Part shown: in pieces, positions 46,025 through 57,539 of the stretch
How positions within the stretch are numbered: the first letter of the stretch is position 1
Layout of the letters: the number at the start of each line of letters is the position of its first letter
From: Phyto melanocephala
Lineage: Eukaryota > Arthropoda > Insecta > Diptera > Rhinophoridae
Direction of reading: 5' to 3'
Length of the DNA stretch: 64,000 nucleotides
Assembly (NCBI GenBank): GCA_941918925.1
Contig: OW799233.1
Location: 10,796,001 to 10,860,000, forward strand
Notes under the pieces: generated by a model
Told to the model about the DNA's origin: nothing
Seen by the model: the letters and a program-made list of their open reading frames with translations, nothing else
Databases searched by the model: none
Position numbers and translations under genes: made by a program

Positions 46025-47081
46025 GTACCTGTATTTATTTTTTGTAAACTTATTTTGTGATAAATGCTTTTAATAATTATTGTTATTAGGTACGTTTATT
46101 TATTTTTTTAACATATAATGTTTTGTAGAGCAGGTATATAAAAATATCCTTTATGGGGATGCGTGGGACATTCCCTTGTAACTATTATGGATAACAAAGA
46201 ATTTTTGAAATTTATATATATAGGCAGGTATTAACATTGTGTTAAAAGTGATGTGAATAACAGTTGAAATCAATAATTAAAAATACATAAAAGTTTACGA
46301 TGATATAAATGTATAAGAAAAAGTGCCTGATGAGCAAAAATAGAAGAAATGTGAAAATTTAAAAAAATCGTAAAAAATAATAACGCAAACTTGCGCAAAC
46401 TTTTTTTTTTGTTTCTATAGTTAGAGATTTCAAATTTTTTTCTGGTATCAAACATAATTCGTAGAGATGCTAACCTTACATTTAAAAATCTCTTCTTTTT
46501 CTTTTTTTGCAAAAAAAAGCGCATAATTTTTTTTCGTTTTTAGCTTTTGAACGAATTGTTTCAACATGAATATTCAACATATTTAAAATTTGTTTTCTTT
46601 TTTAAATAACTTTCGATCAAACCTTTCAGCGATGAAAAAATCATTGTTAAACCTTTATTCGTTTAGCCTTAAAAAAATATCATAAAAACATCCAGAAACC
46701 GAAAAAAACATTTAAATCTCATATAATTTTCTTCACTTTCCTGACTTTAGCAGGGTCTCAGAGCTACAAATCGCAACTAAAAGTCTTCAAAATATACAAT
46801 ATAATGTAAAATATTGTTGTCTGTCGAGCTGCGTACTTAGTTTTTAAGGTTTCTTAAAATTCAGTTTGCCTTTTTGGCCAGCTTTTCAGGCCAAATCCCC
46901 CTTTTGTGTGTGTTGTATAGCATCATCGGAAGATTAATGTGTGCTTAGATTTTAATAATATTTTTGTGTGAGAAAATTAATTTGAAATAATAAACCTTTG
47001 AAAAAAGTTAACATATAAATTTCAATGAAAAAAAAATTTTTATTATAAGACTTCAAGTCTTGTGCATAGCTTGACATCCTA
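46025..47081. other. Anonymous AT-rich noncoding DNA
   Basis: No gene or repeat recognised. Confidence 0.5.
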
Positions 47082-47255
47082 TCCTACTAAATAATATAAT
47101 AAATGTGAATGTTTGTATGTTTGGATATTTGTTACTCAATCACGCAAAAACGACTAAACGGAACTAAATGAGATTCGGCACATAGATAGATAACAACCTA
47201 GATTAACACATAGGCTACTTTTTATCACGATAACCAGGCGAAGTCGTTGGCAAAC
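47082..47255 (+). mobile_element. Short Helitron-like/Lep1-like repeat, copy 1
   Basis: It starts TCCTACTAAATA after an A and contains AATAAATGTGAATGTTTGTA, CACGCAAAAACGACTAAACG, ACATAGGCTACTTTTTATC and a degraded GCGAAGTCG end. This word order is familiar from short Helitron-like repeats of many insects (Lep1 type), whose 3' end is CGAAGCCGCGGGC then CTAGT. The 3' terminus here is decayed. Confidence 0.6.
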
Positions 47256-47348
47256 TCATCATCACACAGCCTAAACGGATTGTTTTTGCTGTAAATATAT
47301 TTTTTTGTTGTAAGTTTTGACTTTTCTTTCATATTTTCAAATTAATAA

Positions 47349-47495
47349 TCCTACTAATAGGTCCATACATATAATAAATGTGAATGTTTGTATGTTTGAA
47401 TCAATTTGACAAACATATAAATAACAATCAAGGTTAATATTTAGTCTACCCTTTATCTCTATAACTACGCAGACGAAGTTGCGGGCACAAGCTGG
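47349..47495 (+). mobile_element. Short Helitron-like/Lep1-like repeat, copy 2
   Basis: It begins TCCTACTAATAG after an A, shares AATAAATGTGAATGTTTGTA with copy 1 about 95 bases upstream, and ends GACGAAGTTGCGGGCACAAG followed by CTGG and T, fitting CTRR. The middle is shortened relative to copy 1. Confidence 0.65.
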
Positions 47496-47620
47496 TATTA
47501 AATAAATAAATAAAATATGTGTGCATATTTATATTTTTAATGTGTTAGTATTTATGTATTAAATGTCTGTAATTCTGAGCAATATTATCACTGTCTACCT
47601 TATAAATGTGGTTAAATTTT

Positions 47621-48192
47621 AAGGGCCGATGTTGAATGTGATCCACACCTAAACTTTAAGTTTTTTTCTGCATTTCATTTGACATTTCTCAATTTCAGAC
47701 CAACTCAATTTGAACCATGAAATGATACACAATCGAGCAATGCGTTAAAGGTATTCAGGTTTATTATGAAAATGGGCGTTCAAATCAAAATGAATTTCGT
47801 GATTCTTTTGGCCAACATAATCATTCAAATTTGTCCACAATGGGGAGAATTATGAAACATATTAAAATTTTAGCCAAACATGTCCGTATGAAATGCGAAA
47901 ACATCTGTGAATACCTTCTTAGTTCGTTGAAGGGAAAACATTGCTGTTTTTCGCGATTGTGTGGCAAAAGAGCAGTCAACATCGACTCATCATCGTGCCC
48001 AACAATTGAACATCAACATTGTCATTGAAAATGTTGACCATCGGATGGAGGTGTGCCGCCGAGGTCGCGGCGTCCATTGTTCAATATTTTGTTTCATACA
48101 TAATTAAACCATACCAATTTAATCATAATAAAAAGATATGACAATAATTTCCTAAATAATTTGTGTTTTATTCAGAATCAACATCGGTTCTT
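47621..48192 (+). mobile_element. Internally deleted mariner-like element, copy 1
   Basis: It begins AAGGGCCGATGTT and ends AACATCGGTTCTT, a 13-bp TIR with two mismatches. Inside are the N-terminal part and the last residues of a mariner-type transposase with the catalytic domain removed. A second copy is at 54500-55080, whose right end AACATCGGCCCTT is the unmutated TIR. Shared structure shows the deleted form itself was mobile. Confidence 0.8.
47715..48110 (+). pseudogene. Mariner-type transposase, N-terminus joined to C-terminus
   Basis: Frames read YTIEQCVKGIQVYYENGRSN, QNEFRDSFGQHNHSNLSTMG and RIMKHIKILA, the first helix-turn-helix of a mariner transposase. Degraded linker sequence follows (VAEEP/STRRR-like in shifted frames near 47960-48010), then ENVDHRMEVCRRGRGVH, the C-terminal tail (family pattern RRxxGGHLxDIIFHT). 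The catalytic region that normally lies between is absent. Frameshifts and stops interrupt the rest. Confidence 0.7.
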
Positions 48193-48194
48193 GT

Positions 48195-48370
48195 TATGAA
48201 CCGTTTTGGCCCAGTGAGGTTTCCGGCTAGCCTGTTCGTGAGGACAACTCAGGCAGGTTCCAACCCTCTTACTGGCCTTGCATACGCTCATTAAACAAGT
48301 AAAAATACAACGAAACTACTACGACAAACTCCACTACACGAAGAAATCAAGAGGCCTCAAAATTTAACCA
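48195..48370. other. GC-richer island of unknown origin
   Basis: Directly beyond the mariner-like terminus, about 175 bases are near-balanced in base composition (for example CCGGCTAGCCTGTTCGTGAG). No tRNA, known repeat or protein is recognised. It could be a fragment of a retroelement or a conserved noncoding sequence. Confidence 0.3.
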
Positions 48371-50347
48371 CCCTTTAGTTAATTCTAAGTGTTGCTGGTA
48401 CATAAATGATTTGTAACTTTTTTTGACACAAATCTAAGCTTGTAGTTATTTTATGTGCTTAAAACTGAAACATTTTCAAAATTTGAAAAGTGATCTAATT
48501 TAGAACAGTGAGAAGACAATGCTCTATCTCTATGTCTTTGGTCCAGCAATTCTTTTTTCAAGTTTATATTTATTATTAAAATGTTTGATACATTTGCTTT
48601 TGATGAAAAATTATAACTTAAATTCTTTTAGCAGTTGTTGTGTGATTGAGCTACAAAAAACACAAACACACAAACTTTTACATGAATGTATGTATGTATT
48701 ATATTTGGACAATTTTTGTTTTCAAACTACACAGTTAAACATAGATTTTTAATTTTTCTAAACATATTTTGAAATTATGCATTGTTAAAAATTGTATTAT
48801 AAAATTCCTCATTAAAGATTTATTAAAGAAAAAAATTAAAATTTTAAGTTTCGAAGGTAATTTCATTTTTACTTGCTTCACTCTTATTTGAAATACCACT
48901 TTAAATCGAAATACCACCTGTTTAGTATGGCATTGATGCTTATGAAGAAATAAAGGAGGAATTTAATTTGTTTATTTTTTTTTGCATCCTTTTATTTTCA
49001 TTGTTACCGTTCTTAATTTGTTAGAACTATGCTTGAGTTTTGTGTACTCCCTTGCAAGTTCTCGCAAGTGCTTGTATGTGTCTGTGTTGGAATATGTATT
49101 AGTGTTGTTGGTTTAGCTTCTTTATGTATTTGTTGCAGGTTGTTGCATTAAAGAAATGTGTTGTGCACTTTGCAAAAACAACTCGTATAAGTACATTGAT
49201 GCTCTTTTCAAGTTTACTTTTGTTGCAGTTGTTTGTATTGTTTTTTTCTACACTTTTTCAAAAATTTTTCTCTGACAATACGTTTTCCTTTCTACACACA
49301 CAACTTAACAAAGCTATAGTTGAGCTTCTAGTATTACTTCGTTGTGTGTGTTCATGTTTATATCTTTGAAGGTGTTTTCTTAGAGCCATGTTTACAAATG
49401 GTCGATTCAAAAGCAAATTTTTTTCACTCATTTTATTGAAATGCCTGTTATCTGTTTCATTTTTTTTGTTTATTTGTTGACTTGTCTTGTTTTTAATTTT
49501 TTTTCCTTAAGCTTTTGCTTATAACTAGTGTGATTACATAGTACAGCTTGTGGTAATGAGGCAATGTAAAGTAAATTCTTTCTTTAGAGGTTGTTTGCAA
49601 CATTTCTGTTGTTATTTGCTAGATGTTTGATATTTTATTTAGAAATTAGAAAATAATTGTGCAAGAATTACTTTGAAACGAAAACCAAAAGCTGTTAGCT
49701 TCCATTAGTGGCAATAAAATCTCAGCACTGGGAAAATGTTTTCTTTTCCCTTAATTGTAGTTTTGGCATTTAAGTTGAGGGAGAAAAAAAGATGAAAGAA
49801 ACGTGCCACTAAGGACTTTTAAAAAATGCTTAAGTTAATAATTAAATTTATATAAAATTATCCAAGTTTTTCAAGATGGAATTTGAAAATTTATTTCAGA
49901 AAACTGGCAGATCCATTTAAAGTGCAAACAAAAAATTATTATTTTACATATTAAATTAACAGATAATTTTATTATAGTAGTTATCCAAGAATATGCTTGG
50001 CTAGAAGACAGCCTAACACTATAAGAAAAAAATCAAATTAAAGATGGCCACCACAGCAAAAAGGTTGACAAGGTACACACACCTAAATATAAGTATCAAC
50101 ATTTTGAAGGGCTTGATTAGTGGTATACAGTGAAAACTGAAAGAATTTAATCTAGAAGGGCGTTCGAAACAACTTGATTGAACATATACATACATATGTT
50201 TTCAATTCTAGATCGGAAAATAAAATGGCAGATGAAATTATGTTTTCACACTTTTAAGAAGTTCCTGAATAGCAGAATATATTAAAAACTAAAAAAAAAA
50301 TTAAATAACAGTCAAAAACAGTACAAGGGATTTAAATATGCTTCACG
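48371..50347. other. Anonymous noncoding DNA
   Basis: T-rich, with TTTGTTGTTG-type words. No motif-bearing frame. Confidence 0.5.
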
Positions 50348-50353
50348 CAATAA

Positions 50354-50574
50354 GGTAGGTAGGTAAGGCTGGTGCAAAGTTATGCTCACACCTTCATTCG
50401 GAGACCATTACGGCCCATTGTGACGCCTTAATAGAGAGAAGAATATAATAAGAATGGAAATATTTAGGATAGAAGAGAAAGAGAAGCCGACAATTCTAGA
50501 GTCTCCGGCGGGAATCGAACCCGCAACCCTCAAACAACTGACTTGTCCTTTACTGACTAGTCCACAGGGGCACT
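50354..50574 (-). mobile_element. tRNA-derived SINE, copy 2
   Basis: In reverse complement it starts GTGCCCCTGTGGACTAGTCA and has GGGTTGCGGGTTCGATTCCC followed by GCCGGAGACTC, identical to copy 1 over the B-box region. It ends in a CCTTACCTACC tail. A CAATAA direct repeat flanks it at 50348-50353 and 50575-50580. The body differs from copy 1 by several small insertions, so the copies are not recent duplicates of each other. Confidence 0.85.
50511..50521 (-). promoter_or_regulatory. Pol III B box of SINE copy 2
   Basis: GGTTCGATTCC on the minus strand, same as 25362-25372. Confidence 0.8.
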
Positions 50575-51164
50575 CAATAAAGTTTTAAAAGAAAAAAAAG
50601 TTTAAATTCCAGAACACATTGCATCCATTTTAAATCAAAGAAGAAATCTGTAACAGAATGTTGAATAACTTATTTTCAACATTCCCAAAATGTATTTTAA
50701 ATAAAAGGATTTGATTAGAAAAATACGGTAGAACCGCAAAGAAATTTTTAATCAAAAATGGTGTTTGAAACAAAATAGCGGTCATTAAATAAAATTGTTT
50801 TTTGAATAAAATTTAGAAGCTAGATAAAGTAATCAAGAAATGGGGGCATCGCAAGAATAGGTGGATTTAGTCAAGAGCAACTTTACATCAATTTAATATG
50901 TTTCGCGAGATTTTACGGTGAGGACTAAGGTGTCCTGGTCCTTCAAGGCAGCCCACCCCATTCGACGTATTTCTCCTTTCCTTCACTTAAATGTATTTAT
51001 AATTTTAAAAATGCCAATAACACGGTTCCAGCTTCACTATTCTCCTTTCCACTTGCAAATGGCGAAAATTCTACGTGTCGTTAATAATTTTACCTTACTA
51101 TAATATATTTGCAAGCTTTTATTGTATTTTCATTACAATATTCTCATATAATAATTATTACAGG

Positions 51165-51368
51165 TATAGAAATATTAATTGGTATTTTCCGCTTGCGTGT
51201 GCGCTTACTCTTGTCCTCGACCAAATCAAAAAAGATTTTTTTGCTACAGGATATGGTCTGTGGAGCCGCCACATGTCAAAAATTGCCTCTTTTATTTTAC
51301 AACGCTGCTTTTTCTATGTTTTCAATCCTAAATATTGGCATGATTGTTTGTCATCATTCCAGAGTAAG
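51165..51368 (+). CDS. Candidate internal exon, unrecognised
   Basis: An acceptor-like AATTATTACAG precedes 51165 and a strong donor, CCAGA followed by GTAAGT, ends at 51368. Two frames are open across it. One reads LRVRLLLSSTKSKKIFLLQD, then CGAATCQKLPLLFYNAAFSM and ILNIGMIVCHHSR, which has a hydrophobic stretch that could be a membrane segment. The other reads WYFPLACALTLVLDQIKKDF and YGLWSRHMSKIASF. Composition is less AT-rich than the flanks. I do not recognise either protein. The inverted-repeat element at 51380-51733 starts just beyond. Could be chance or a relic. Confidence 0.25.
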
Positions 51369-51379
51369 TAATGTAAAAA

Positions 51380-51733
51380 TTATATAATAAAAGCAGAAGT
51401 TTGATTTACGTCGGTTTGTTGTGTACAAATAAAAATATAAATTTTCCAAAACTTAATTGAATCAGAAATTATTCGTGCCCCGTAACGAGTGTGGTGTATG
51501 TGACCGTCACACAATGAAAAATATTTACTTTTAAGAAAATTTGAAACTTCAACTTTTACAGGTGCTTTCATAGTGACATTGGCCAGCATATTATTTATGA
51601 AGCTGTTCTGGGTTAAGTATGACTTTAGCTGTTTTACCATAATGAAATTGAGCAAGAAAACAAATCTAATGCAATGATTAACACAAAAGAGCAAAAAAGT
51701 GACATTGGCCCTTTTAGCTCCAAGCCACAAATA
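51380..51733 (-). mobile_element. One-ended copy of the TA-flanked MITE family
   Basis: In reverse complement it starts TATTTGTGGCTTGGAGCTAA then AAGGGCCAATGTCAC and follows the element at 34907-35159 for about 200 bases. It then continues into sequence the shorter copy lacks, including TGTGACGGTCACAT. The second TIR is not found nearby. It encodes a 116-codon open frame on the minus strand with no recognised motif. It may be a less-deleted relative of the MITE. Confidence 0.55.
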
Positions 51734-52904
51734 TAGTCTTCAGGTAGCATGTTGGTTTTTATGCTTAAATGTCTATGTTCATTTTTACCAGTTTTAAATT
51801 ATTGATGACATATTGCTTGAATTTAAATACTGTTAATCCTCTTAAATTTTCAAAAAGAAGATGTAGCGTTTCTGAGTTTTGAAACTTTTCAATTATTTTT
51901 TTTAAAATCATTTTCTATATAAATGTTATTATTTTTTGTCTAAAACATTTAAATTTATTTGCAAGTATAGAGTGCTTCGGTAAAAAAAAGAAAAAGAAAT
52001 TGTGAAAACTTATTTCAAAAAATTTTAAAGTTTTTTTAAGACAGCTCGCGAACTTTAAAAGTTTTTGGGTCGAGAAAGTGCACCTAACGTGTCAAACATT
52101 CGAAGAGTGTTTAAAAATTCTCATGTATGAAACAAACCGAAAAAACGCGGCGGCAACGCTTTTCAATTGGAAAATCCAATTTTGTCAAGGCGTTAGGTAT
52201 GGAAGTTGGCTGCAGCATAACTATTGTTGTTTTTTTCTACTTTTGTAATTATTGAAAAGTAAGATGACTTTTAGGTATTTTCAGGTTAATATAGCGATTT
52301 TATTTCTATTTAGTGAGTTTTATTAAAACGCCATAAGTGAACATTACTGTTTATTACACAACGTTGACGTTTTTGTTTAAGTTTAATACCTCAGTGTTAC
52401 CGCTCTGCAGAATATTATACGACACCCACCGCTCTTGTTTAGGTTGATCTGTAAAGCTACTAATTCGGTTATGGACAGTAACACACTCTTGCGTCGGTCG
52501 GATTTTCGAAAACATGGCTTTTGTAAACGAAAATGTAAGCGAAAACAGGAAAATATCAATTCGGCATTATTCTCATAATTTTTTACAAAGCTTAGTGCTT
52601 CGAATTTTGACAAAAGATGTACAAAATTTTGCTTACTCAGGTGCTCAAACGCACTAACACAGCTGATGCCAAGCGTTTTCTTGCAAAAAAATTATATAAA
52701 AAAGAAACCGCAAGTACATACGTTGTTATTTCTGAGCACTTTTGAAAATTATTTTTTTGTAGTATTTTTCTGTATAAAAGAACAAATAATAATAAATTAT
52801 GTACAACCTATATCTTCATGGGTGGTTGCATTGAGTTTTGTGAAACGAACCTGGGAGTTGTGGTCGAACATATATAAACAAATCTTAACAAATATTTACA
52901 ACTA
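51734..52904. other. Anonymous noncoding DNA
   Basis: No gene recognised. The 76-codon minus-strand frame at 52383-52613 has balanced composition but no motif. TTGGAAAATCCAA at about 52158 is a small palindrome. Confidence 0.45.
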
Positions 52905-53504
52905 TTTATACCCTTCACCTGTGGTGCACAAGGGTATATATAGCTTTGTCAGTCCGTTTGTAATTTCTACAATTTTCATTTCCGACCACTATCCGTCAGT
53001 CCGTCTGTCCGTGTGTTGGTTGAAATCAACTTTTAGAAGCAACTATGTGTTCCTCAGATCTGTATATGGTATCAATCTCTTGAAAATATCCAGGAATGAA
53101 TCGCTATTGAAATTCATCACAATCGCCCCATAACTTTCTGAGATATAAGCAAAAAACCAAGACCACCTCGTTTTTTTCACAATTACAACAAGAACATACA
53201 TACATATTGGTTAAAGTAAACGTGGCATCGGATTCCAGCTGAGCGAAACAAATTTTATTTTATTTTATTTAATCTATTATTTATATTTTATTATTTTTTT
53301 TCAAATCTTTTTTTTAATTTTTTTTATTGTTTTTTTTTTTGTAATTTTTTTTTGGTATATTTTGTACATGTACAGACATACATATGTACATACATACGTA
53401 TTTTATATGAGATGAATGGTGATACAAACAATTGTTATTGCATGACTACACGTTGTTAAGGGTATATAAGATTCGGCACGGCCGAATATAGCACTGTTAC
53501 TTGT
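52905..53504 (+). mobile_element. INE-1-like element, complete copy
   Basis: It runs from the 5' hairpin TATACCCTT/AAGGGTATA through AGCTTTGTCAGTCCGTTTG, a GTCAGTCCGTCTGTCC block, GGTTGAAATCAACTTTTAG, an A/T-rich centre and GGATGAATGGTGATACAAAC. It ends at the 3' hairpin ATTCGGC-ACG-GCCGAAT and TTACTTGTTT. This layout resembles the INE-1/DINE-1 elements of Drosophila, which are derived from Helentrons. Non-coding. Subfamily with CACCTGTGGTGCACAAGGG start. Confidence 0.8.
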
Positions 53505-53689
53505 TTTTTTTTTTTTTTTTTGAAAAATATTTTTGAAACGATAATTTATCTTAAAAAACTCTTAATTAAATATTTTTAAACAAGCTTTTAAAAAATTCAT
53601 AAAAAGAGTTTTTACGATAATTTTTCAAAGAAAAATCTTTGAAAATATTAAAAAATTCTCACAAAAATTACAATAAAAGTACAATAAAA

Positions 53690-53880
53690 ATAATTTTTCT
53701 TTTTTTTTTAATTAAATTAACTTAAATCCCAGGAGTTAAAAAGGTTTTATTTACAATCAACATGTAACCACCGATCAGAGAGTGCTGATGATGAAATCGT
53801 AGCTGGTTTTGAAAATGCATTCCACTTGACTAGTTTCGGTAAAAATATATTTTTTCAGATTATTCTTTCATTTATCACAA
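53690..53880 (-). repeat. Interspersed repeat, copy 2
   Basis: Reverse complement carries GTGGAATGCATTTTCAAAAC, CAGCTACGATTTCATCATCA and CACTCTCTGATCGG, matching 25793-25855. No coding. Confidence 0.65.
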
Positions 53881-54499
53881 TCAAAAAAAACTCTTTGTTA
53901 CAATAAGAATGTTAATATGAAATCCTTCTCCTGAATTAAAATTTAAATATTGATTTTTCTTCTTTAACTTTAACAGTGTATTAAAAGTGACTTAATTTTA
54001 ACACTTTCAAGTCCAATAATTTGCTAAATGTAGGCACTGTAATTAGCTAATGAATTTAATTAGTACTTTTGTCATCCTTGCATTTAAAAATCATGCCTAT
54101 TACATTTCTTTTGAGATGCTATTTTAAATTGACATTAGGACAACTCATAAAGTCCTTGCCAGCCATAAACCTAAAGTTTAATTAATTTTTCGCAAATAAA
54201 AAAATGTGTTTTTATTATCTTTGTAAGTGACTTAGACATAAGTACATTTAAGTGTTAATTTTATTGTATTTCGTATTTTTGCTCAGAATTATCTTATTTG
54301 ACACATTTCCTTTCCCCATTATAATCATTGGAAAGATTACTTATAAAATCAATTAAATATTTTATGTCCTTTTTTTCATTTAACATTGCTTCACTTGCTT
54401 GGACATAAGATAAATGTATTAAGTTGGCATACATATTTAGGGCAGTTATTTGTATATTATTATTTTAATAATAATTTATAAACAAGTAATAATGCTATA

Positions 54500-55080
54500 T
54501 TCTGCTGTGCCGGATCTCGTCAAAAAATACGTCAAGTTTTTGTTCTCCATTTCATTTGACATTTCTCAATTTCAGACTAACTCCATTTAAACCATGGAAA
54601 GATACACAATCGAGCAACGCGTTAAAGCTATTCAGGCTTGTTATGAAAATGAGCGTTCAAATTAAAAATGCGTTTCGTGCACTTCATGATTCTTTTGGCC
54701 AACATAATCATTCAAATTCGTCCACAATCGGGAGCATTATGAAACATATTTAAATTTCAGCAAAACCGGTCTGTATGAAATGTGAAAACATCTGTGAATA
54801 ACTTCTTAGTTCGTTGAACGGAAAACATTGTTGTTTTTCGCGATAGTGTGGCAAAAGAGCATGCAACCTCGACTCATCATCGTACCCAAGAATTGAACAT
54901 CAACATTTTTATTGAAAATTTAGACCATCGGATGGAGTTGTGCCGCCTAATTCGCGGCAGCCATTTGGCCGATATTTTGTTCCATACATAAGTGAACCAT
55001 ACCAATATTATCATAATAAAAAGAAATGACAATAATTTCCTAAATAATTTGTATTTTATTCAAAACTAACATCGGCCCTT
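54500..55080 (+). mobile_element. Internally deleted mariner-like element, copy 2
   Basis: Same family as 47621-48192. It matches from TTTTGTTCTCCATTTCATTTGACA through the helix-turn-helix region (YTIEQRVKAIQACYENERSN) and the C-terminal tail to the right TIR AACATCGGCCCTT at 55068-55080. The left TIR is diverged (TGCCGGATCTCG near 54507). Stops differ from copy 1. Confidence 0.75.
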
Positions 55081-55329
55081 TATAATACTTCATATCGCTG
55101 AATTATTTCCGACGCCATTTTTGTTTTTGAATTTTCATATAGTTAGTTGTATTCTACTGTCATTTGATATTTATGGTGCTGAAAAAAAAGTAATCCGCCA
55201 TTTTGTTTATGGTGTCATCTTGGATTTTAAGCTATTCATTACAATATTGTGGTGGTTGAAGAGGATTAAATTGTAATTAATATATTTACACAATATAACC
55301 GCTATTTCTTTTCGGACGCCATTTTGAAA

Positions 55330-55879
55330 TCTAGCTTTTTTAGAGTTTATCACTAGTCAAGCCCTTGCATTTTATACCAATATTGAGAGGGTTGACATGG
55401 TCACATTTTTTTATTATTAGATTTGACTTATTTATAAATTTATTTTACACCATTTTGTAATGACAGCCATTGCAGATTTAAAAATTTTTACAGTGTATTA
55501 TGTTTTGCTAGTCAATCCCTTTTTTTTGATATCCATATCGCTTTTTTGTGTTTTTTTGTGCTTATATCTCAGTTAATTTCTGTCCGATTTGTTAGATTTC
55601 TTCAGCATTAGTTTCTGAGACTTAAGGCTATATTAAATGTATTTAGAGTGCGCTAAAATTAATAAGGATCTTTAAAAACTTGATATATGTTTGGAAAGAT
55701 ATATTTTTGAAAAAATTACTTTTGCCTCTAACTTTGGCGATTTTTCACGAATAACCCTATAGTGATATCATAACTAGAAATATTAGCAAATATATTTACA
55801 AGTTATCCTAGGTCTAAAAAATTTTGATTTTAATGATAGAAATATTTGGGAAAAAACGGAGGCAGTCTTGTTGATTTGC
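55330..55879 (+). repeat. Diverged interspersed repeat, copy 2
   Basis: CACTAGTCAAGCCCTTGCAT, ATATTGAGAGGGTTGACATG, a CACCATTTTGTAATG block, ATATCTCAGTTAATTT and AAACTTGATATATG follow the order seen at 17970-18660. It runs into an INE-1-like end at 55880-56149 and may be the body of a longer member of that family. Confidence 0.5.
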
Positions 55880-56149
55880 TTATGTCTCAACAAATTGTAG
55901 GGCGAGCATGCTGGATTTTAATAGCGATTCATTGCCGGATATATGCAAAAGATTGATACCACATACAGATCTTAGTAACATGTGGGGACTTCTAAAAGTT
56001 GATTTCAACTAACACACAGACACACGGAAATGTTTCAATCGACTTCCCTAATCAAAATCTGTTAGATCGGAAATGAATATTATAGAAATTACAAACGGAA
56101 TGACAAAGCTATAAATACCTTTGGCATCACATGTGAAGAGGGTAATAAA
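55880..56149 (-). mobile_element. INE-1-like element, 5' half
   Basis: In reverse complement it carries CATGTGATGCCAAAGGTATT, AGCTTTGTCATTCCGTTTG and a diverged GTTGAAATCAACTTTTAGAAG block, then GAATCGCTATTAAAATCCAG. It belongs to the CTGTGGTGC-start subfamily and is more diverged than the copies at 52905 and 60948. Confidence 0.7.
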
Positions 56150-56624
56150 TGTATTTTAACAAAAAAACAATACTAAATAATATTCTACTTAGACTTAGAG
56201 AGAAAAGACATTTTAAAAAATATTTTATGACAATTTTTAATCTTGTTCTTAATGTCATTTTAACTAATAATTAAAAATTTTTTTTAAGACCCCTATATGG
56301 AGGAAAATAGAATATTTAATTTAATTTGTAAAAAGTATTTGATGTTAAGAATTTGATGTAATATTAATAAAAAAAAAATATTCCATTAAAATGTCTACTT
56401 ATTACATTCGATTTTTTTCTATATATTTTTAGTTTACTTGGTGAAGGTTTTTAATTAATATTAAATATTATCGACGAGCAAATCATTTGCTGTCGGCTGG
56501 AAAAAAATATATAAAATTAAATATTAAAAGAAAGAAATTATAAAACAAAAATCAACTACAAATAAAAACAAGCCCAGAAAATTTGCAAAAACTACCGAAA
56601 ATCTTTCAGGAGAATGTTAGATTG

Positions 56625-57531
56625 AACAAGTAAGAGCGCTATATTCGGCCGTGCCGAATCTTATATACCCTTCACAACGTGAATTCATGCAATAACAGTG
56701 GTTTGTGTCACCATTCATCCCATATGAAATACGTACATACATATAAAAACATACATATATAAAAACGTCCCATTGTAAAATTATAAATTCACGTATGAAT
56801 GTTAAAAAAAAACAAAAAAAAAAAAAAAAAAAATTTAAAAAAAAAATTTTTAAAAAAAAAAAATTTAAAAAAAAAAAATTTTTTAAAAAAAAAATTTTTT
56901 AAAAAATTATTATGTATATAATATATACAAAACAAAAAAAAATAAAAAAAAAATTAAAAAAAAAAAAATTTAAAAAAAAAATAATAATAAAAATATAAAT
57001 AATATATTAAATAAAAAATAAAAAAAAAAATAAAAAAAAAAAATAAAAAAAAAATTTAAAAATAAATTTAAAAAAAAATTAAAAAAAAAATTTTTTGGCT
57101 CAGCTGGGATTCGATGCCACGTTTTCTCTAACCAGTATACACGTTTGTATGTAAATATGTATGTTGTTGTTGTAATGTTGCTTTTGTGAAAAAAAAATCG
57201 AGGTGGTCGTGGGTTTTTGCTCATATCTCAGTTGTTTATGTACCGATGTTTCTGATTTTCAATAGCGATCTACTCCCGAATATTTCTGATATTTTAATAC
57301 CTCACCCGAGTCCAAGCGATGTCGGGGGGCTTCAAAAAGTTGATTTCAACATACACACGGACAGACGGTCAGACGGACAGACGGACAGATGGACAGCGCT
57401 TAATCGACTCCCCTATTCATAAGCTTTCAGAAAATATATACTTTATGGGGTCGGAAATCAAAATTGTAGAAATTTCACACGGAATGACAAACCTATATAT
57501 ACCCTTTTTCACTGTGTGAAGGGTATAAAAA
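56625..57531 (-). mobile_element. INE-1-like element, complete long copy
   Basis: In element orientation it runs from GGGTATATATAGGTTTGTCA at 57500-57519 through the tandem GTCTGTCC block (57350-57390), GTTGAAATCAACTTTTTGAA and a GACATCGCTTGGACTCGGG block. Then come an A/T homopolymer-rich centre (about 56800-57090), the conserved CGTTGTGAAGGGTATATAAG and the ATTCGGCACGGCCGAATATA 3' hairpin at 56640-56665. Subfamily with CACACAGTGAAAAAGGG start. The Phe-rich minus frame over the centre is not a gene. Confidence 0.8.
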
Positions 57532-57539
57532 GAAAAAAA

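Noticed and set aside
52666..53133. 155-codon plus-strand open frame
   Set aside because: The second half runs through the conserved noncoding start of an INE-1-like element.
56970..57224. Phe-rich minus-strand frame
   Set aside because: It is the translation of the A-homopolymer centre of an INE-1-like element.
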